Below, in pieces: positions 54,371 through 63,902 of a DNA stretch of 64,000 bases. Both the position numbers and the translations under genes were made by a program. Source of the stretch: Wenyingzhuangia gilva (GTDB lineage: Bacteria; Bacteroidota; Bacteroidia; Flavobacteriales; Flavobacteriaceae); NCBI RefSeq assembly GCF_030519655.1, contig NZ_JAUMIT010000001.1, positions 62,001 through 126,000 of the forward strand. The letters run 5' to 3'. Within the stretch, counting starts at the first letter, position 1, and each line of letters starts with the position of its first letter. The notes under the pieces were generated by a model. That model was given only the letters and a program-made list of their open reading frames with translations, was not told the origin of the DNA and did no database searches.

Positions 54371-56793
54371 TCTGATGTTTTATTTAGCTTGGTAATAATT
54401 TTGTCTATTTCTATTAAAATATTTTTATGATGATCTTTATTAATTCCTTTTTCACCTCTCTTTAACTTTTTCACAATAGTTTTTAGGTCTAAAAGATGTT
54501 GCTTTCCATACAAAAGTATATCGCTTCTCTGAGCTGTAGTTATACTCTTACCTGTAGGGCATAATAATAAGTCTAATTTTTCAACGTAACCACGTTGAAG
54601 TGATCTTCTATAAAAATCAAGTTTTTCGTTACCACTAAATTCAACCCAAACTGTTTGTTGCAAATCATTTAAAAATTCAGGAACAGTATAAACCCCTTCA
54701 AACTGAATTGATTTTTGATCTAGATTATATAACATCCCTGAGCTTAACAACATATTTAAAACTTGCATTTGTTGACTTAATATTTGGTCTGTTGTTTTTA
54801 AATCTGTTAACTGAGCTATATCCTCTGGATACATCCATAGTGGAGCTACAAACACTTGCCTTCCTATGTATGATATCGCTGCTTTTACCTTTTCTTTGGG
54901 AACTGGTTTAATGACAACGTCTTTTTCGTCTACTGTTCTTTCTGTTATATAATTTCTACCAAAATATTTTAAAACATGATATAAATATACAGAGTACTGT
55001 TTTACAACAGCCTTATGCATTTCTGATAAATTCTCATAAGGATCATTTGGTTCATAAGTCCACTCTATAAGATTAGACACTACTCGTTTCAAATTTTTAA
55101 TACCATAATCACTTGCCAACACCGCATCATCACCAAGATCTTCTTTTTGACTTCTAGGATCTTCACCTTTACCTTCACCTCCAAACCACAGTTTTGGATT
55201 TTCAGTTAAACTCTCTGTCGTCAACTTACTTAGGATATCAGATTCTTCATATTCATCTTTTGCATCAGGATAATAACCATACCCCCATTTAACAGCCCAT
55301 TTATCGTACATACCAATACGAGGATACAAACCTTTTGGACTTATATTATCCTCTGGTTGAGCTACATAATTAAAACGAGCATAATCCATAATAGAAACAG
55401 TATGACCGTTAGCTTCTACCCATTCTTTATCTCTAAGTTTTTCTACTGGTGTTGCACTGCTTGCCCCCATATTATGACGTAAACCAATTGTGTGTCCTAT
55501 TTCGTGAGAAGAAACAAAACGAATTAACTGTCCCATTAATTCATCATCTAAATGCATTTTTCTAGCTCTAGGATCTAAAGGTCCCGCTTGAATCATATAC
55601 CATTTTTGAACCAATTTCATTACATTATGAAACCAACCTACATGACTTTCTATGATTTCGCCACTCCTAGGATCGCTTACTCTTGGTCCATAGGCATTTG
55701 GGGTTTCTGAAGCATAATACCTAACTACTGAATATCTTGCATCTTCCAAACTCATTGTTGGATCGTCTTCTGGCCACTCTTTACCAATAATTGCATTTTT
55801 GAAACCTGCAGCTTCAAAAGCTTTTTGCCAATCATTAATTCCTAAAATTAAAAAAGGCCTCCATTTTTTAGGAGTTGCAGGGTCTATATAATAAACTATT
55901 TGTTTTTTGGGCTCAACCAACTCCCCTCTTTTATATTTCTCAATGTCTTCTTCCTTTGGTTCTAAACGATAACGTTGAACAATATATTTTGATTGAGCAC
56001 GTTGCTGATCATCTCCAAACAAAACATATTTGTTTGAAAAAAAACCAACTCTCTCATCAGCAAAACGTTTACGCATTGGTTTCTTAGGAAGTAAAACTAT
56101 TGACGAATTTAATCTCAAAGTTATATTCTCCCCATCTACAGTCGCATTCTTGTAGGTTTTTGTTGTCTTTATTTCAACATTAATTGGATATACATTTATC
56201 GTTTCAATAAAAGACATATCATTTGCAAGGGAATTCAGCTTTTTCTCTTTTTTCTCTTTATTGTTTATGGAAAAAATTAAATTATCCTTTTCGAATGCAT
56301 CTGTAACCTCAATAACAATATTTCCTGTAGTAGGATTAATTGTTTTAATAGGAAAAGTTAAAATAATTGGATTTTCATTACTTCCTGCAATGGCTTTAGA
56401 TAACATCGCGTCTGGATTACGTACTCCCTGCTTGTATTGTAACGATCTTAAAAAAACATTGTCATCAGGACCTTTCTCAAAATAAATGGTTTGTTCATTA
56501 ACTTTCTCTCCTCCAAAACGTTTAAACCCTTCAGGTGTAGATAGATACCTTGTTACAACCATCATATACCTATTAAACAAACTATCTGGTATTTGAAAGT
56601 AAAACTTAGAATCAACCTGATTAACAGTAAACAATCCTTCCTTATTAATAGAAGTATCATTAATTAATTTACTGTAATCTTGAGTGTTTTTTTGTTTTGT
56701 GCTATCTATTTTTTTGTCTGTATCTGTTTGCGCATATATATGTTGTTGCCCCGCAATAAACAAATACAGTAGTACTCCTATTTTTTTAATCAT
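54367..56793 (-). CDS. Large zinc-dependent metalloprotease (DUF5117/DUF4953 type)
   Basis: The 808-residue secreted protein (signal residues 1-21, HIYAQ) has a DUF5117-like N-terminal region and a metzincin-type zinc site H430-E431-IGH434-TIG437-LRH440 (SSHEIGHTIGLRHN). The downstream SIMDYARFNYVAQPED near 468-484 is a likely Met-turn, followed by DUF4953-like sequence. It is an extended-motif HEXXHXXGXXH peptidase with periplasmic or surface action. The gene lies 2 bases after susD and overlaps the DUF3347 gene, so it is an integral part of the uptake operon. Confidence 0.92.
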   Translation of the reverse strand: MIKKIGVLLYLFIAGQQHIYAQTDTDKKIDSTKQKNTQDYSKLINDTSINKEGLFTVNQVDSKFYFQIPDSLFNRYMMVVTRYLSTPEGFKRFGGEKVNEQTIYFEKGPDDNVFLRSLQYKQGVRNPDAMLSKAIAGSNENPIILTFPIKTINPTTGNIVIEVTDAFEKDNLIFSINNKEKKEKKLNSLANDMSFIETINVYPINVEIKTTKTYKNATVDGENITLRLNSSIVLLPKKPMRKRFADERVGFFSNKYVLFGDDQQRAQSKYIVQRYRLEPKEEDIEKYKRGELVEPKKQIVYYIDPATPKKWRPFLILGINDWQKAFEAAGFKNAIIGKEWPEDDPTMSLEDARYSVVRYYASETPNAYGPRVSDPRSGEIIESHVGWFHNVMKLVQKWYMIQAGPLDPRARKMHLDDELMGQLIRFVSSHEIGHTIGLRHNMGASSATPVEKLRDKEWVEANGHTVSIMDYARFNYVAQPEDNISPKGLYPRIGMYDKWAVKWGYGYYPDAKDEYEESDILSKLTTESLTENPKLWFGGEGKGEDPRSQKEDLGDDAVLASDYGIKNLKRVVSNLIEWTYEPNDPYENLSEMHKAVVKQYSVYLYHVLKYFGRNYITERTVDEKDVVIKPVPKEKVKAAISYIGRQVFVAPLWMYPEDIAQLTDLKTTDQILSQQMQVLNMLLSSGMLYNLDQKSIQFEGVYTVPEFLNDLQQTVWVEFSGNEKLDFYRRSLQRGYVEKLDLLLCPTGKSITTAQRSDILLYGKQHLLDLKTIVKKLKRGEKGINKDHHKNILIEIDKIITKLNKTSE

Positions 56794-56795
56794 AA

Positions 56796-58217
56796 TTAAA
56801 ATGGAACTGTTTCGTTTGTATTTAATGTAAGTTTTGGATTTTGATTTAAAGCCGATAATGGAAATGGAATAATATACAACCTAGAGTTAGGTCGTAATGT
56901 ATAGGTTTCCTGAGGAACCGTTTGATTTACGATAGGAAAAACTCTAGTAATTGTTTTTGCATATTCAGCTTCTGTATTTAACCTCTTAAGATCAAAAAAA
57001 CGATGAAAACCAAAAAGCAATTCTTTTCTACGTTCGTTAACAACAAGTTCCATGGTTTCTTTTCTTGTTGCAGGTACTTCTAAATTTACCGCACCAGAAA
57101 GAATACGTTTTTCTCTTAGCTGATTTAAAATATCTATCGCCTCACTAAAATTATTTTCTCTAGCATAACATTCTGCTAACATCAAATAAACCTCAGTTGT
57201 TTTCATTCCTACGGTTGGATAAAAGAATTTATTATATCTTACATTCCAATAAGCTGTATTAGAACCTGCATCCAAAAATGTTGTTGAAGTTGTGTTAAAA
57301 AACATATTTAAACGGGCATCATTATCTCCAAACAATTCTTTTAATTCTGGGCTTATTATATAACTATAAGCATAATTTAATTCATTATACCCTGTCATAT
57401 ACATATAACTTAAGACTTCTACATTGTCTTCAGCTGGTACTGAATAAGCATCCAATCCACCTTGTTGATTATATGCTACTAAATCAAAAATTTCATCATT
57501 ATAGCTTAATGACTTTTCTGCTGCCATTCTTGCTTCTGCAATTTCTTTCTTAAATAAATGGACTTTTGCTTTAAAAGCATATGCAAATGCTAATGATGGG
57601 TGATAAACCTCTGGTGTTTCTTTTAAATAAGGAAGAGCATCTTCTATATCTTTTTGGATAAAGTCATAAACTTTCGCCACACTAGACTTTGCTGGTTGTG
57701 CTTCTAAGTCAAACTTATCCATAATACAAATACCACCATCTGTTGCTGCTGTCTCGGCATCGTATGCCTTTGCATAAGTATTCACCAATAAAAAATGATC
57801 GTAAGCTCTATAAATTTTAGCTTCAGCTTTTGCTAATTGCTTTGTAGCACCATCCCCTTTACTATCATCTACTAATGAAATAATGGTATTCCATCTATTA
57901 ATATAAGAGTATGCCTGATTATAAAAACTTGATCCTTTCATTAAAGAGACACGATCTGCACTTTCATCAAAAGTAAAATTAATGGTGTTTATATTTGGAG
58001 TTTGTCCAATTACATAGAACTCTCTCATCCACTGATCATCTACCAAATATTGAAAATTATTAATTGGATAACCTCTATTTGGTAGTGCCACCATTTCGTG
58101 AAACTCAGATGCATTTTCAATTACTAAGGCTCCTTTGGGAGTAATATCTGTATATTCTTCGCAAGAAGTAACTGTTAATATAATTGATAACAGTATAAAT
58201 TTATATATATGTTTCAT
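56796..58217 (-). CDS. RagB/SusD family substrate-binding lipoprotein
   Basis: The 473-residue surface lipoprotein (LTVTSCEE lipobox near residue 19) has the SusD helical scaffold. An N-terminal SusD-like domain holds YSYINRWNTIISLVDD near 105-120. A RagB-type C-terminal domain contains KTTEVYLMLAECYARENNF near 345, ERRKELLFGFHRFFDLKRL and LYIIPFPLSALNQNP. SusD proteins cap the SusC barrel and bind the oligomeric substrate. It lies 5 bases after susC. The protein alone does not reveal whether the substrate is a glycan or peptide. Confidence 0.93.
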   Translation of the reverse strand: MKHIYKFILLSIILTVTSCEEYTDITPKGALVIENASEFHEMVALPNRGYPINNFQYLVDDQWMREFYVIGQTPNINTINFTFDESADRVSLMKGSSFYNQAYSYINRWNTIISLVDDSKGDGATKQLAKAEAKIYRAYDHFLLVNTYAKAYDAETAATDGGICIMDKFDLEAQPAKSSVAKVYDFIQKDIEDALPYLKETPEVYHPSLAFAYAFKAKVHLFKKEIAEARMAAEKSLSYNDEIFDLVAYNQQGGLDAYSVPAEDNVEVLSYMYMTGYNELNYAYSYIISPELKELFGDNDARLNMFFNTTSTTFLDAGSNTAYWNVRYNKFFYPTVGMKTTEVYLMLAECYARENNFSEAIDILNQLREKRILSGAVNLEVPATRKETMELVVNERRKELLFGFHRFFDLKRLNTEAEYAKTITRVFPIVNQTVPQETYTLRPNSRLYIIPFPLSALNQNPKLTLNTNETVPF

Positions 58218-58222
58218 TGTTT

Positions 58223-61200
58223 TTAAAGTTTTAGATTAAGACCTAATAGAAAAGTTTTAGGCAATGGTATACTACGTGTAGCTGAGTTGGATGAATAAAC
58301 CTCTGGATCTATATGATTTCCAGCAGCGCTCCAATACCAAAGATTATTAACCTGAAAAGTAAATTTAATTGCTGAAAATTTAATTTTATTAAGTAACGTC
58401 TCTGGTACGTTATAACCTAAAGAAATATTTCTAAGTTTAATATAATCACCATCAACCACGTTTATATCTGAATTCCTCCATTGACTACTTATAGTTCCGG
58501 CATAATTACGAACGCTTTCATCAAAGTCTACATACAAACGAGTATTATCATTTCTTTGAGAATCTGTATATCTATCTGCAATTCCTCTGTTATTTATTTC
58601 ATCAGAACTCATATCAATAACATCTTTTCTCATGACATTCCCTCCAGAGAATACAAAAAGTGCATTTAACTCTAACTGCTTATAAGAAAAACGCTGAGAA
58701 AATGAACCTGTATAAGTGGGCATCAAACTTCCTTTATTTACAAGAGCATCAGGATTGGTGATTGTTTTTATGGAGTTTGATACTGGAATTTCATTTTCAT
58801 CAAAAGTAATTGATGGGTCTCCATTTTCGTCTAACACATAAGGATAGCCATTAACAATACCTCCAAACTTGTATGCATACAAGCTATTGTAAGTCTCGTT
58901 TTCGAAAAAATAATTCATTGGTGAACCTACATATACAGAAGCATTAGACTGAGCTCTGGTAACTTTATCTACGGTTGTTTTATTAAAACCAATAACAAAA
59001 TTAGAATTCATTTTAAAATCTCCTCTATTAAACCAATCGTAACCAGCACTAAACTCAACTCCTTTATTTAATAAAGCTCCTGCATTAATTCTTCTTGTTA
59101 AAGCTCCAACAGTAGGGTCTAAATCTGTTGTAGTTAACAAATCCGAACTGTATTTACGGTAAACATCTACACTACCTCTTAACTTACTTCTAAACAAACC
59201 AAAATCCAAACCAAAGTTTGTTGTACTTGTTTTTTCCCATCGTAACATAGGGTTTGGTTGAGAAGTAATATTTATGTACTGGAATGATTGATATAGCTTA
59301 TCATTCTTTCTTGTTGCTGTTACGTATGGAGACGTAGTTTGATCTATATTTCCGCTGATTCCGTGAGTAGCTCTAAGTTTTAAACTATTAATCCACTTTA
59401 TGTCTTTCATGAATTTTTCTCTGCTCAAATTCCAACCAAGTCCTACAGACCACAATGGACGATTTTTATATTTTGAATCGACACCAAATAAATCTGCTCT
59501 ATCTACTCTATAGCTTCCTGTTAAATTATATTTAGATAAAAAAGTATAATTTAAGGTACTATAAACTGAAAAATAGCGATGTAATATTTCTTGTTGCGTT
59601 CTTGATGGTGCTCCTAATGTTTTGTTACGACCGTAAATATAACTTGGCACACCTGTTCTACTTAAATCTAAAGTATTTATGGTTGCAGAAGTAAGGGTAA
59701 CAGGATCATAACCATATCTCAATTGTTGTACATTTCTAGGTACAAAGGTTTCTCGCATTTCAAAACCAGCAATAGCACTTACAAAATGTTTTCCTTGGTC
59801 AAACTCTTGACTATAATCTAACTGATTTCTAAATGAATAATTACTAGCCTGACTGCTGTTCTGTTGATAGCGACCTCCTTCTGAAAACCCGTCTATATAA
59901 CTATATGTATCACTACTAGGATTGTAATCTGTTAATGTATTTATAGCATAACGCATTTTATACGAGCTTATATCGTAATACTGATCGTTATTATTTCGAG
60001 CTGTTTCATATTGGAATTTTGAACTTAAACTTAAACCTTTCCATAATTTGGCTTTTAAATTGGTAAAAGCTCTTAATTTTAAAGAGTTTCTGTGTGAAAT
60101 TCCTTCCTGTAATTCATCTAAAACATTAAATGTTATAGGTTTAAAACCACTTAAATTAGCTATTTGAGCAGCTACATGTGGATTAGTTACGTCACTTGAA
60201 GTAAATCCATCACTAATTTTTACAAATGGAGAAATTATTAAATTTCCATCCTCATCCGTGATACGTTCATATCTTTTTTGAATATCAAAATTTCCATAGC
60301 TAGCATCAGTTACATCATCATTTTTAATAGTTCCGTTAACTCCAAAAGTAGCATCTAACCAGCTATTTACAGTATAGCTACTTTTAGCATACAAGTTAAA
60401 ACTTTGGCTATTATTATATTTAATACGATTTTGTGTTTGATCGTAATTTATTGATACGTAAGTGTTGTGCTTATTAGAACTTCCTGAGAAAGAAATATTA
60501 TAGCGTTCTCTAAATTCATTTTGCCACACATGATCACGATAATCTTTCATAAAATCATTTTTTCTCCATTGAGAAATTGTATTATCATAATCTAAACGAT
60601 TTATATTTCCTTCTTCTAAATCTCTATTAAGTTGGTATAAAGGACTATAATATTCACTATTACCACCAATATTTCCATAACTATCAAACATTGTAGTAAC
60701 ATCATTATATCTACTACGCTCTCTATCATAAACATCTTGTTCAAAATCTATAAGATCACTTGTTGAAGCATAGTTTAAACCTCTTAAGTTTGGTTTTGTT
60801 GAAACAAAAAAGTCTGTATTTACATTAACTGTTAAATTACCTTTCCCCTTTTTTGTAGTTAAAACAATAATACCGTTTGCTGCTCTTGAACCGTAAATAG
60901 ATCCTGCTGCTGCATCTTTTAGTACGTTTACACTTTCTATATCATAAGGATTAATTTCATCTAAAGTTAACTCCGTTGGCATTCCATCAATTACAATAAG
61001 CGGGCTATAACCTACTTCTAAAGAAGAGAAAGTTCCCATACCTCTTAAAATAGGAGTATCTGAAGATTCACCATATGGATTTTTTTGAAACATTAATCCT
61101 GATACACGTCCTTCTAAAGCACTTAAAAGGTCTGTATTTATATTTTGATTTAATGTTTTTTCATCTACCGTTGAGACTGAACCTGTTAAATGACTTCTTT

Positions 61201-61858
61201 TAATTGTTTTATAACCTGTTACTACAACCTCATTCATTTCTGTAATTTTCTCTTCTATAATAAAGGTTGGCTGAGTGTTTCCTTTAACAGAAAAAATTTC
61301 TTTTACAATAGAAACACCCGAACATTGAATCATAGCATCTGTTGGAATATTCTTAAAAGAAAAATTCCCATCAAAATCAGTAATATTATACTTGTTTGTA
61401 TTTACTACATGAACGGTAACTCCAACAACTGGCTCTTTTTTATTGTTTAAGATTTTACCAGTCACATCTATAAACTTCTTTGTCTCATTTTCTTGCTTAA
61501 TAGCCGTTACCACTATTGTTTGATTGGTTAAAGTATATTGTAAATTTCGATTCTTAAAAACTAAATCTAAAGTTTCTTTTAAAGTTGCATTTTTAACATT
61601 TAATGTGACTGGCTTTGAGTCTTTAAATAGTTTTTGCGTATAAAACACTTCATAATCTGATTGTTTTGCTACTTCTTTTAAAGCTTTATCAATAGCTACC
61701 TCTTGAACATTAATTGTGATGTTTTGAGCTTGTACATTAGAAGCTCCAATGAATGTTAAAAACAAGACAAATCCCCATAAATAATTCGAAAAATTAACCT
61801 TTGAGATGTTCTCTTCGAGGGTTAATTGAAGTGTTTTTTGTTTTAATTTAAATTTCAT
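58223..61858 (-). CDS. SusC/RagA TonB-linked outer-membrane transporter with STN domain
   Basis: The 1211-residue protein has, after an N-terminal signal, an STN (secretin/TonB N-terminal) domain at about 48-115 that can signal to a FecR anti-sigma. A CarboxypepD_reg-like domain follows at about 127-210 (VTGKILNNKKEPVVGVTVHV). The TonB-dependent plug carries VVVTGYKTIKRSHLTGSV near 212 and SIYGSRAANGIIVLTTKKG near 318. The rest is a 22-strand barrel ending LLGLNLKL. Large oligomers enter by TonB-driven transport. Two 14-base direct repeats lie in the leader. Confidence 0.95.
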   Translation of the reverse strand: MKFKLKQKTLQLTLEENISKVNFSNYLWGFVLFLTFIGASNVQAQNITINVQEVAIDKALKEVAKQSDYEVFYTQKLFKDSKPVTLNVKNATLKETLDLVFKNRNLQYTLTNQTIVVTAIKQENETKKFIDVTGKILNNKKEPVVGVTVHVVNTNKYNITDFDGNFSFKNIPTDAMIQCSGVSIVKEIFSVKGNTQPTFIIEEKITEMNEVVVTGYKTIKRSHLTGSVSTVDEKTLNQNINTDLLSALEGRVSGLMFQKNPYGESSDTPILRGMGTFSSLEVGYSPLIVIDGMPTELTLDEINPYDIESVNVLKDAAAGSIYGSRAANGIIVLTTKKGKGNLTVNVNTDFFVSTKPNLRGLNYASTSDLIDFEQDVYDRERSRYNDVTTMFDSYGNIGGNSEYYSPLYQLNRDLEEGNINRLDYDNTISQWRKNDFMKDYRDHVWQNEFRERYNISFSGSSNKHNTYVSINYDQTQNRIKYNNSQSFNLYAKSSYTVNSWLDATFGVNGTIKNDDVTDASYGNFDIQKRYERITDEDGNLIISPFVKISDGFTSSDVTNPHVAAQIANLSGFKPITFNVLDELQEGISHRNSLKLRAFTNLKAKLWKGLSLSSKFQYETARNNNDQYYDISSYKMRYAINTLTDYNPSSDTYSYIDGFSEGGRYQQNSSQASNYSFRNQLDYSQEFDQGKHFVSAIAGFEMRETFVPRNVQQLRYGYDPVTLTSATINTLDLSRTGVPSYIYGRNKTLGAPSRTQQEILHRYFSVYSTLNYTFLSKYNLTGSYRVDRADLFGVDSKYKNRPLWSVGLGWNLSREKFMKDIKWINSLKLRATHGISGNIDQTTSPYVTATRKNDKLYQSFQYINITSQPNPMLRWEKTSTTNFGLDFGLFRSKLRGSVDVYRKYSSDLLTTTDLDPTVGALTRRINAGALLNKGVEFSAGYDWFNRGDFKMNSNFVIGFNKTTVDKVTRAQSNASVYVGSPMNYFFENETYNSLYAYKFGGIVNGYPYVLDENGDPSITFDENEIPVSNSIKTITNPDALVNKGSLMPTYTGSFSQRFSYKQLELNALFVFSGGNVMRKDVIDMSSDEINNRGIADRYTDSQRNDNTRLYVDFDESVRNYAGTISSQWRNSDINVVDGDYIKLRNISLGYNVPETLLNKIKFSAIKFTFQVNNLWYWSAAGNHIDPEVYSSNSATRSIPLPKTFLLGLNLKL

Positions 61859-61872
61859 ACATTAACGTGTGT

Positions 61873-61903
61873 TTTTAGTTAGACATTTGTTTTAGTTAGA
61901 CAT
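61873..61903 (-). repeat. Tandem 14-base direct repeat in the susC leader
   Basis: TTTTAGTTAGACAT occurs at 61873-61886 and 61890-61903 (plus strand), a 17-base period, 15-45 bases upstream of the susC ATG. It may be a regulatory site or a slippage duplication. Confidence 0.55.
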
Positions 61904-61946
61904 GTGTAAAAAGATTATTGACTATTAACCTTATAAAAGCCAGAAG

Positions 61947-61976
61947 TATCGTTACTATTTCTGGTTTTTTTTTCTA
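61947..61976. terminator. Hairpin between fecR and susC
   Basis: CCAGAAGTA pairs with TATTTCTGG (one G-T pair). A run of eight T follows on the plus strand, but only CTTTTAT follows on the minus strand, so it is probably a weak terminator or attenuator for fecR transcripts. Confidence 0.4.
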
Positions 61977-61994
61977 TAACCTTGCTATTTATAC

Positions 61995-63128
61995 TTAAGG
62001 ATAAACCACAACTTTTTTACCTTCTCTTTTAAATTTTATATTACTTAACTCTAGTACTTTTAATACCTCAGACAAATTTTTATTCATGAATGTCCCCCCA
62101 CTAAAACTTACATTAGGTACATCTCCTTGATATTCTACTTTAATATCGTACCAACGTTCTAGTTGTTTCATTACAGTTTTTATATCTGTGTTGTCAAACT
62201 TAAACCTTCCATTTTTCCATGCAACTGAGTTTTCTGCATCTACCTCCAGAACTGTAACTTTATCTTCTTTTTTCAGAACATTAGATTGTTGTCCAGGTTT
62301 TAATATTGTTTTTTGATCTTTAATAGTAATTAGTACACTTCCTTCTAATAATGTTGTTTTTATAACCGATTCATTATGATAAGCATGAACGTTAAAATGA
62401 GTTCCCAAGACTTTAATTGATTGGTGGGCACATTTTACGATGAAAGGTTTGTTTTTATCTTGTACTACTTCAAAGTAAGCTTCCCCTTCTAATTCTACAA
62501 TCCTATTTTTTCCATTAAAATGAGTTGGATATTTAATAGATGAAGCTGCGTTTAGATACACTTTAGTTCCGTCTGACAAAACAATATTATATTGACCACC
62601 CACAGGAGTTGATAATGTGTTAAATGAATTAGATTTTATATTACTTAAATTTGGGGTTATTTTATAAGTAATAATTCCTTTTGAATTCATTTTAATAATT
62701 ACCTCTTCTCTTTCTCCTTCTTTTGCAACGGTATCTTTTGTAGAAAGATCAGTCAAAACAATCTGTTTTCCATTGGAAAGTGTCAATATTCCTTTTTTTC
62801 CACCTGGAAGTACCTCATCTAACTTATCTACAACTTGTATCTTTTGTTCTTTGGATTCTGTCATATAAAACAGACTAACCCCAAGTAATAAAACTATTGA
62901 TGCTGCCACAGTAATACGACTCCATAGCTTTACCACTTTAGTTTCTTTATATACTGGTAATTTAGACTTTAGATGTTGATAACTTTTTTCTAACTCATCT
63001 TCTGTAAGAGTCTTATTGCTTTTTAAAGCCTCATGTAAATACCATGCTTCAAGTTTATCCTTATCTACATCAGACAAAGTACCTTCTTGGTATTTTTTTA
63101 GTAATGCTAAAATTTCAGTTTTGTTCAT
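61995..63128 (-). CDS. FecR-family anti-sigma factor
   Basis: The 377-residue protein has an N-terminal cytoplasmic sigma-binding part (about 1-65), one membrane helix (71-89, RITVAASIVLLLGVSLFYM) and a periplasmic FecR domain at about 170-275. That domain holds PVGGQYNIVLSDGTKVYLNAASS, VELEGEAYFEV and HQSIKVLGTHFNV. A C-terminal DUF4974 follows from about 310 (RFKFDNTDIKTVMKQLERWYDI). It should hold the neighbouring sigma factor inactive until the STN domain of SusC reports substrate. It lies 165 bases downstream of the sigma gene. Confidence 0.94.
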   Translation of the reverse strand: MNKTEILALLKKYQEGTLSDVDKDKLEAWYLHEALKSNKTLTEDELEKSYQHLKSKLPVYKETKVVKLWSRITVAASIVLLLGVSLFYMTESKEQKIQVVDKLDEVLPGGKKGILTLSNGKQIVLTDLSTKDTVAKEGEREEVIIKMNSKGIITYKITPNLSNIKSNSFNTLSTPVGGQYNIVLSDGTKVYLNAASSIKYPTHFNGKNRIVELEGEAYFEVVQDKNKPFIVKCAHQSIKVLGTHFNVHAYHNESVIKTTLLEGSVLITIKDQKTILKPGQQSNVLKKEDKVTVLEVDAENSVAWKNGRFKFDNTDIKTVMKQLERWYDIKVEYQGDVPNVSFSGGTFMNKNLSEVLKVLELSNIKFKREGKKVVVYP

Positions 63129-63293
63129 AAATAAAGTACGTGATTTACGTGCTGTTTTATATTAAGACAGCTAATAAGAGTTTTTGTCATAGACAAAATC
63201 AAAAAAAAATTAAAAAAATATTATTAAATCTTTAACAAGCACAATCACAAAGAAAAAAAACATTGTAAATCAGCTTTTTAAATATTCTATAGA

Positions 63294-63902
63294 CTAGGAA
63301 ATTATTATAAATAAAACAAAAAGACACATGATAAATACACTCAATAAAGGATGCAACCTCTCTCTAAGTTTTTTAAGTGCGTTGTAAACTTGCTGTTTAG
63401 CCGTTTTATCGGTAATATTTAATTTATGTGCTATTTCTTCATACGGAAGTTCTTCAACTTTTTTTAAAAGAAAAACTTGTCGCATTTTATCAGGAAGCAA
63501 ATCTATTTCCTTGGTTATAATAGCATGTAACTCCTCTTCTCTTATTTTGGAATCTGCAAAAACATAATCATTTTCTATAAAATTGGAAATTGAATCAGCG
63601 TAACGAGCAACAACTTTTTCATGAGCAATATGATTAAGTATTTTGTTTTTTGTTGCTTTATATAAATAAGAAGAAAGTGATCCTGTAAGTATTAAATCTC
63701 TTCGTTTATTCCAAATTGATAAAAATAGTTCCTGAACAATATCATTTGCATCATCTCTATCACCAAGCATCTTATATGCATGATTGACTAAAATCACAGA
63801 ATATCTTTCGAACAATTCTGTATATGCTAACTGATCATCATTTTTTAAAAGATTAAATAAAATATCATCAGCATGTTTATGATAAATAGATTGAGTTTTC
63901 AA
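63294..63902 (-). CDS. ECF sigma factor (Bacteroides-expansion type) with hydrophobic tail
   Basis: The 202-residue sigma-70 family protein has region 2 at about 20-95 (RDDANDIVQELFLSIWNKR, then LSSYLYKATKNKILNHI) and region 4 at about 125-180 (LPDKMRQVFLLKKVEELPYEEIAHKLNITDKTAKQQVYNALKKLRE). It ends in a hydrophobic tail, residues 186-202 (LLSVFIMCLFVLFIIIS), that could anchor it in the membrane. The start is TTG (63902); there is no ATG in frame that keeps the N-terminus. It should transcribe the susC operon when FecR releases it. Confidence 0.9.
   Translation of the reverse strand: MKTQSIYHKHADDILFNLLKNDDQLAYTELFERYSVILVNHAYKMLGDRDDANDIVQELFLSIWNKRRDLILTGSLSSYLYKATKNKILNHIAHEKVVARYADSISNFIENDYVFADSKIREEELHAIITKEIDLLPDKMRQVFLLKKVEELPYEEIAHKLNITDKTAKQQVYNALKKLRERLHPLLSVFIMCLFVLFIIIS

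Noticed and set aside
63182-63198. TTTTGTC-ATA-GACAAAA inverted repeat as a terminator of the sigma gene
   Set aside because: The stem is only 7 bases, AT-rich, and not followed by a T-run on the minus strand. It could be an operator, but nothing else supports this.
52117-63902. A polysaccharide utilisation locus including the GH30 enzyme
   Set aside because: A strong terminator (53784-53820) and a separate upstream region divide the GH30 gene from the SusCD operon, which itself has no carbohydrate-active enzyme. They may still be co-regulated, but the sequence does not show it.
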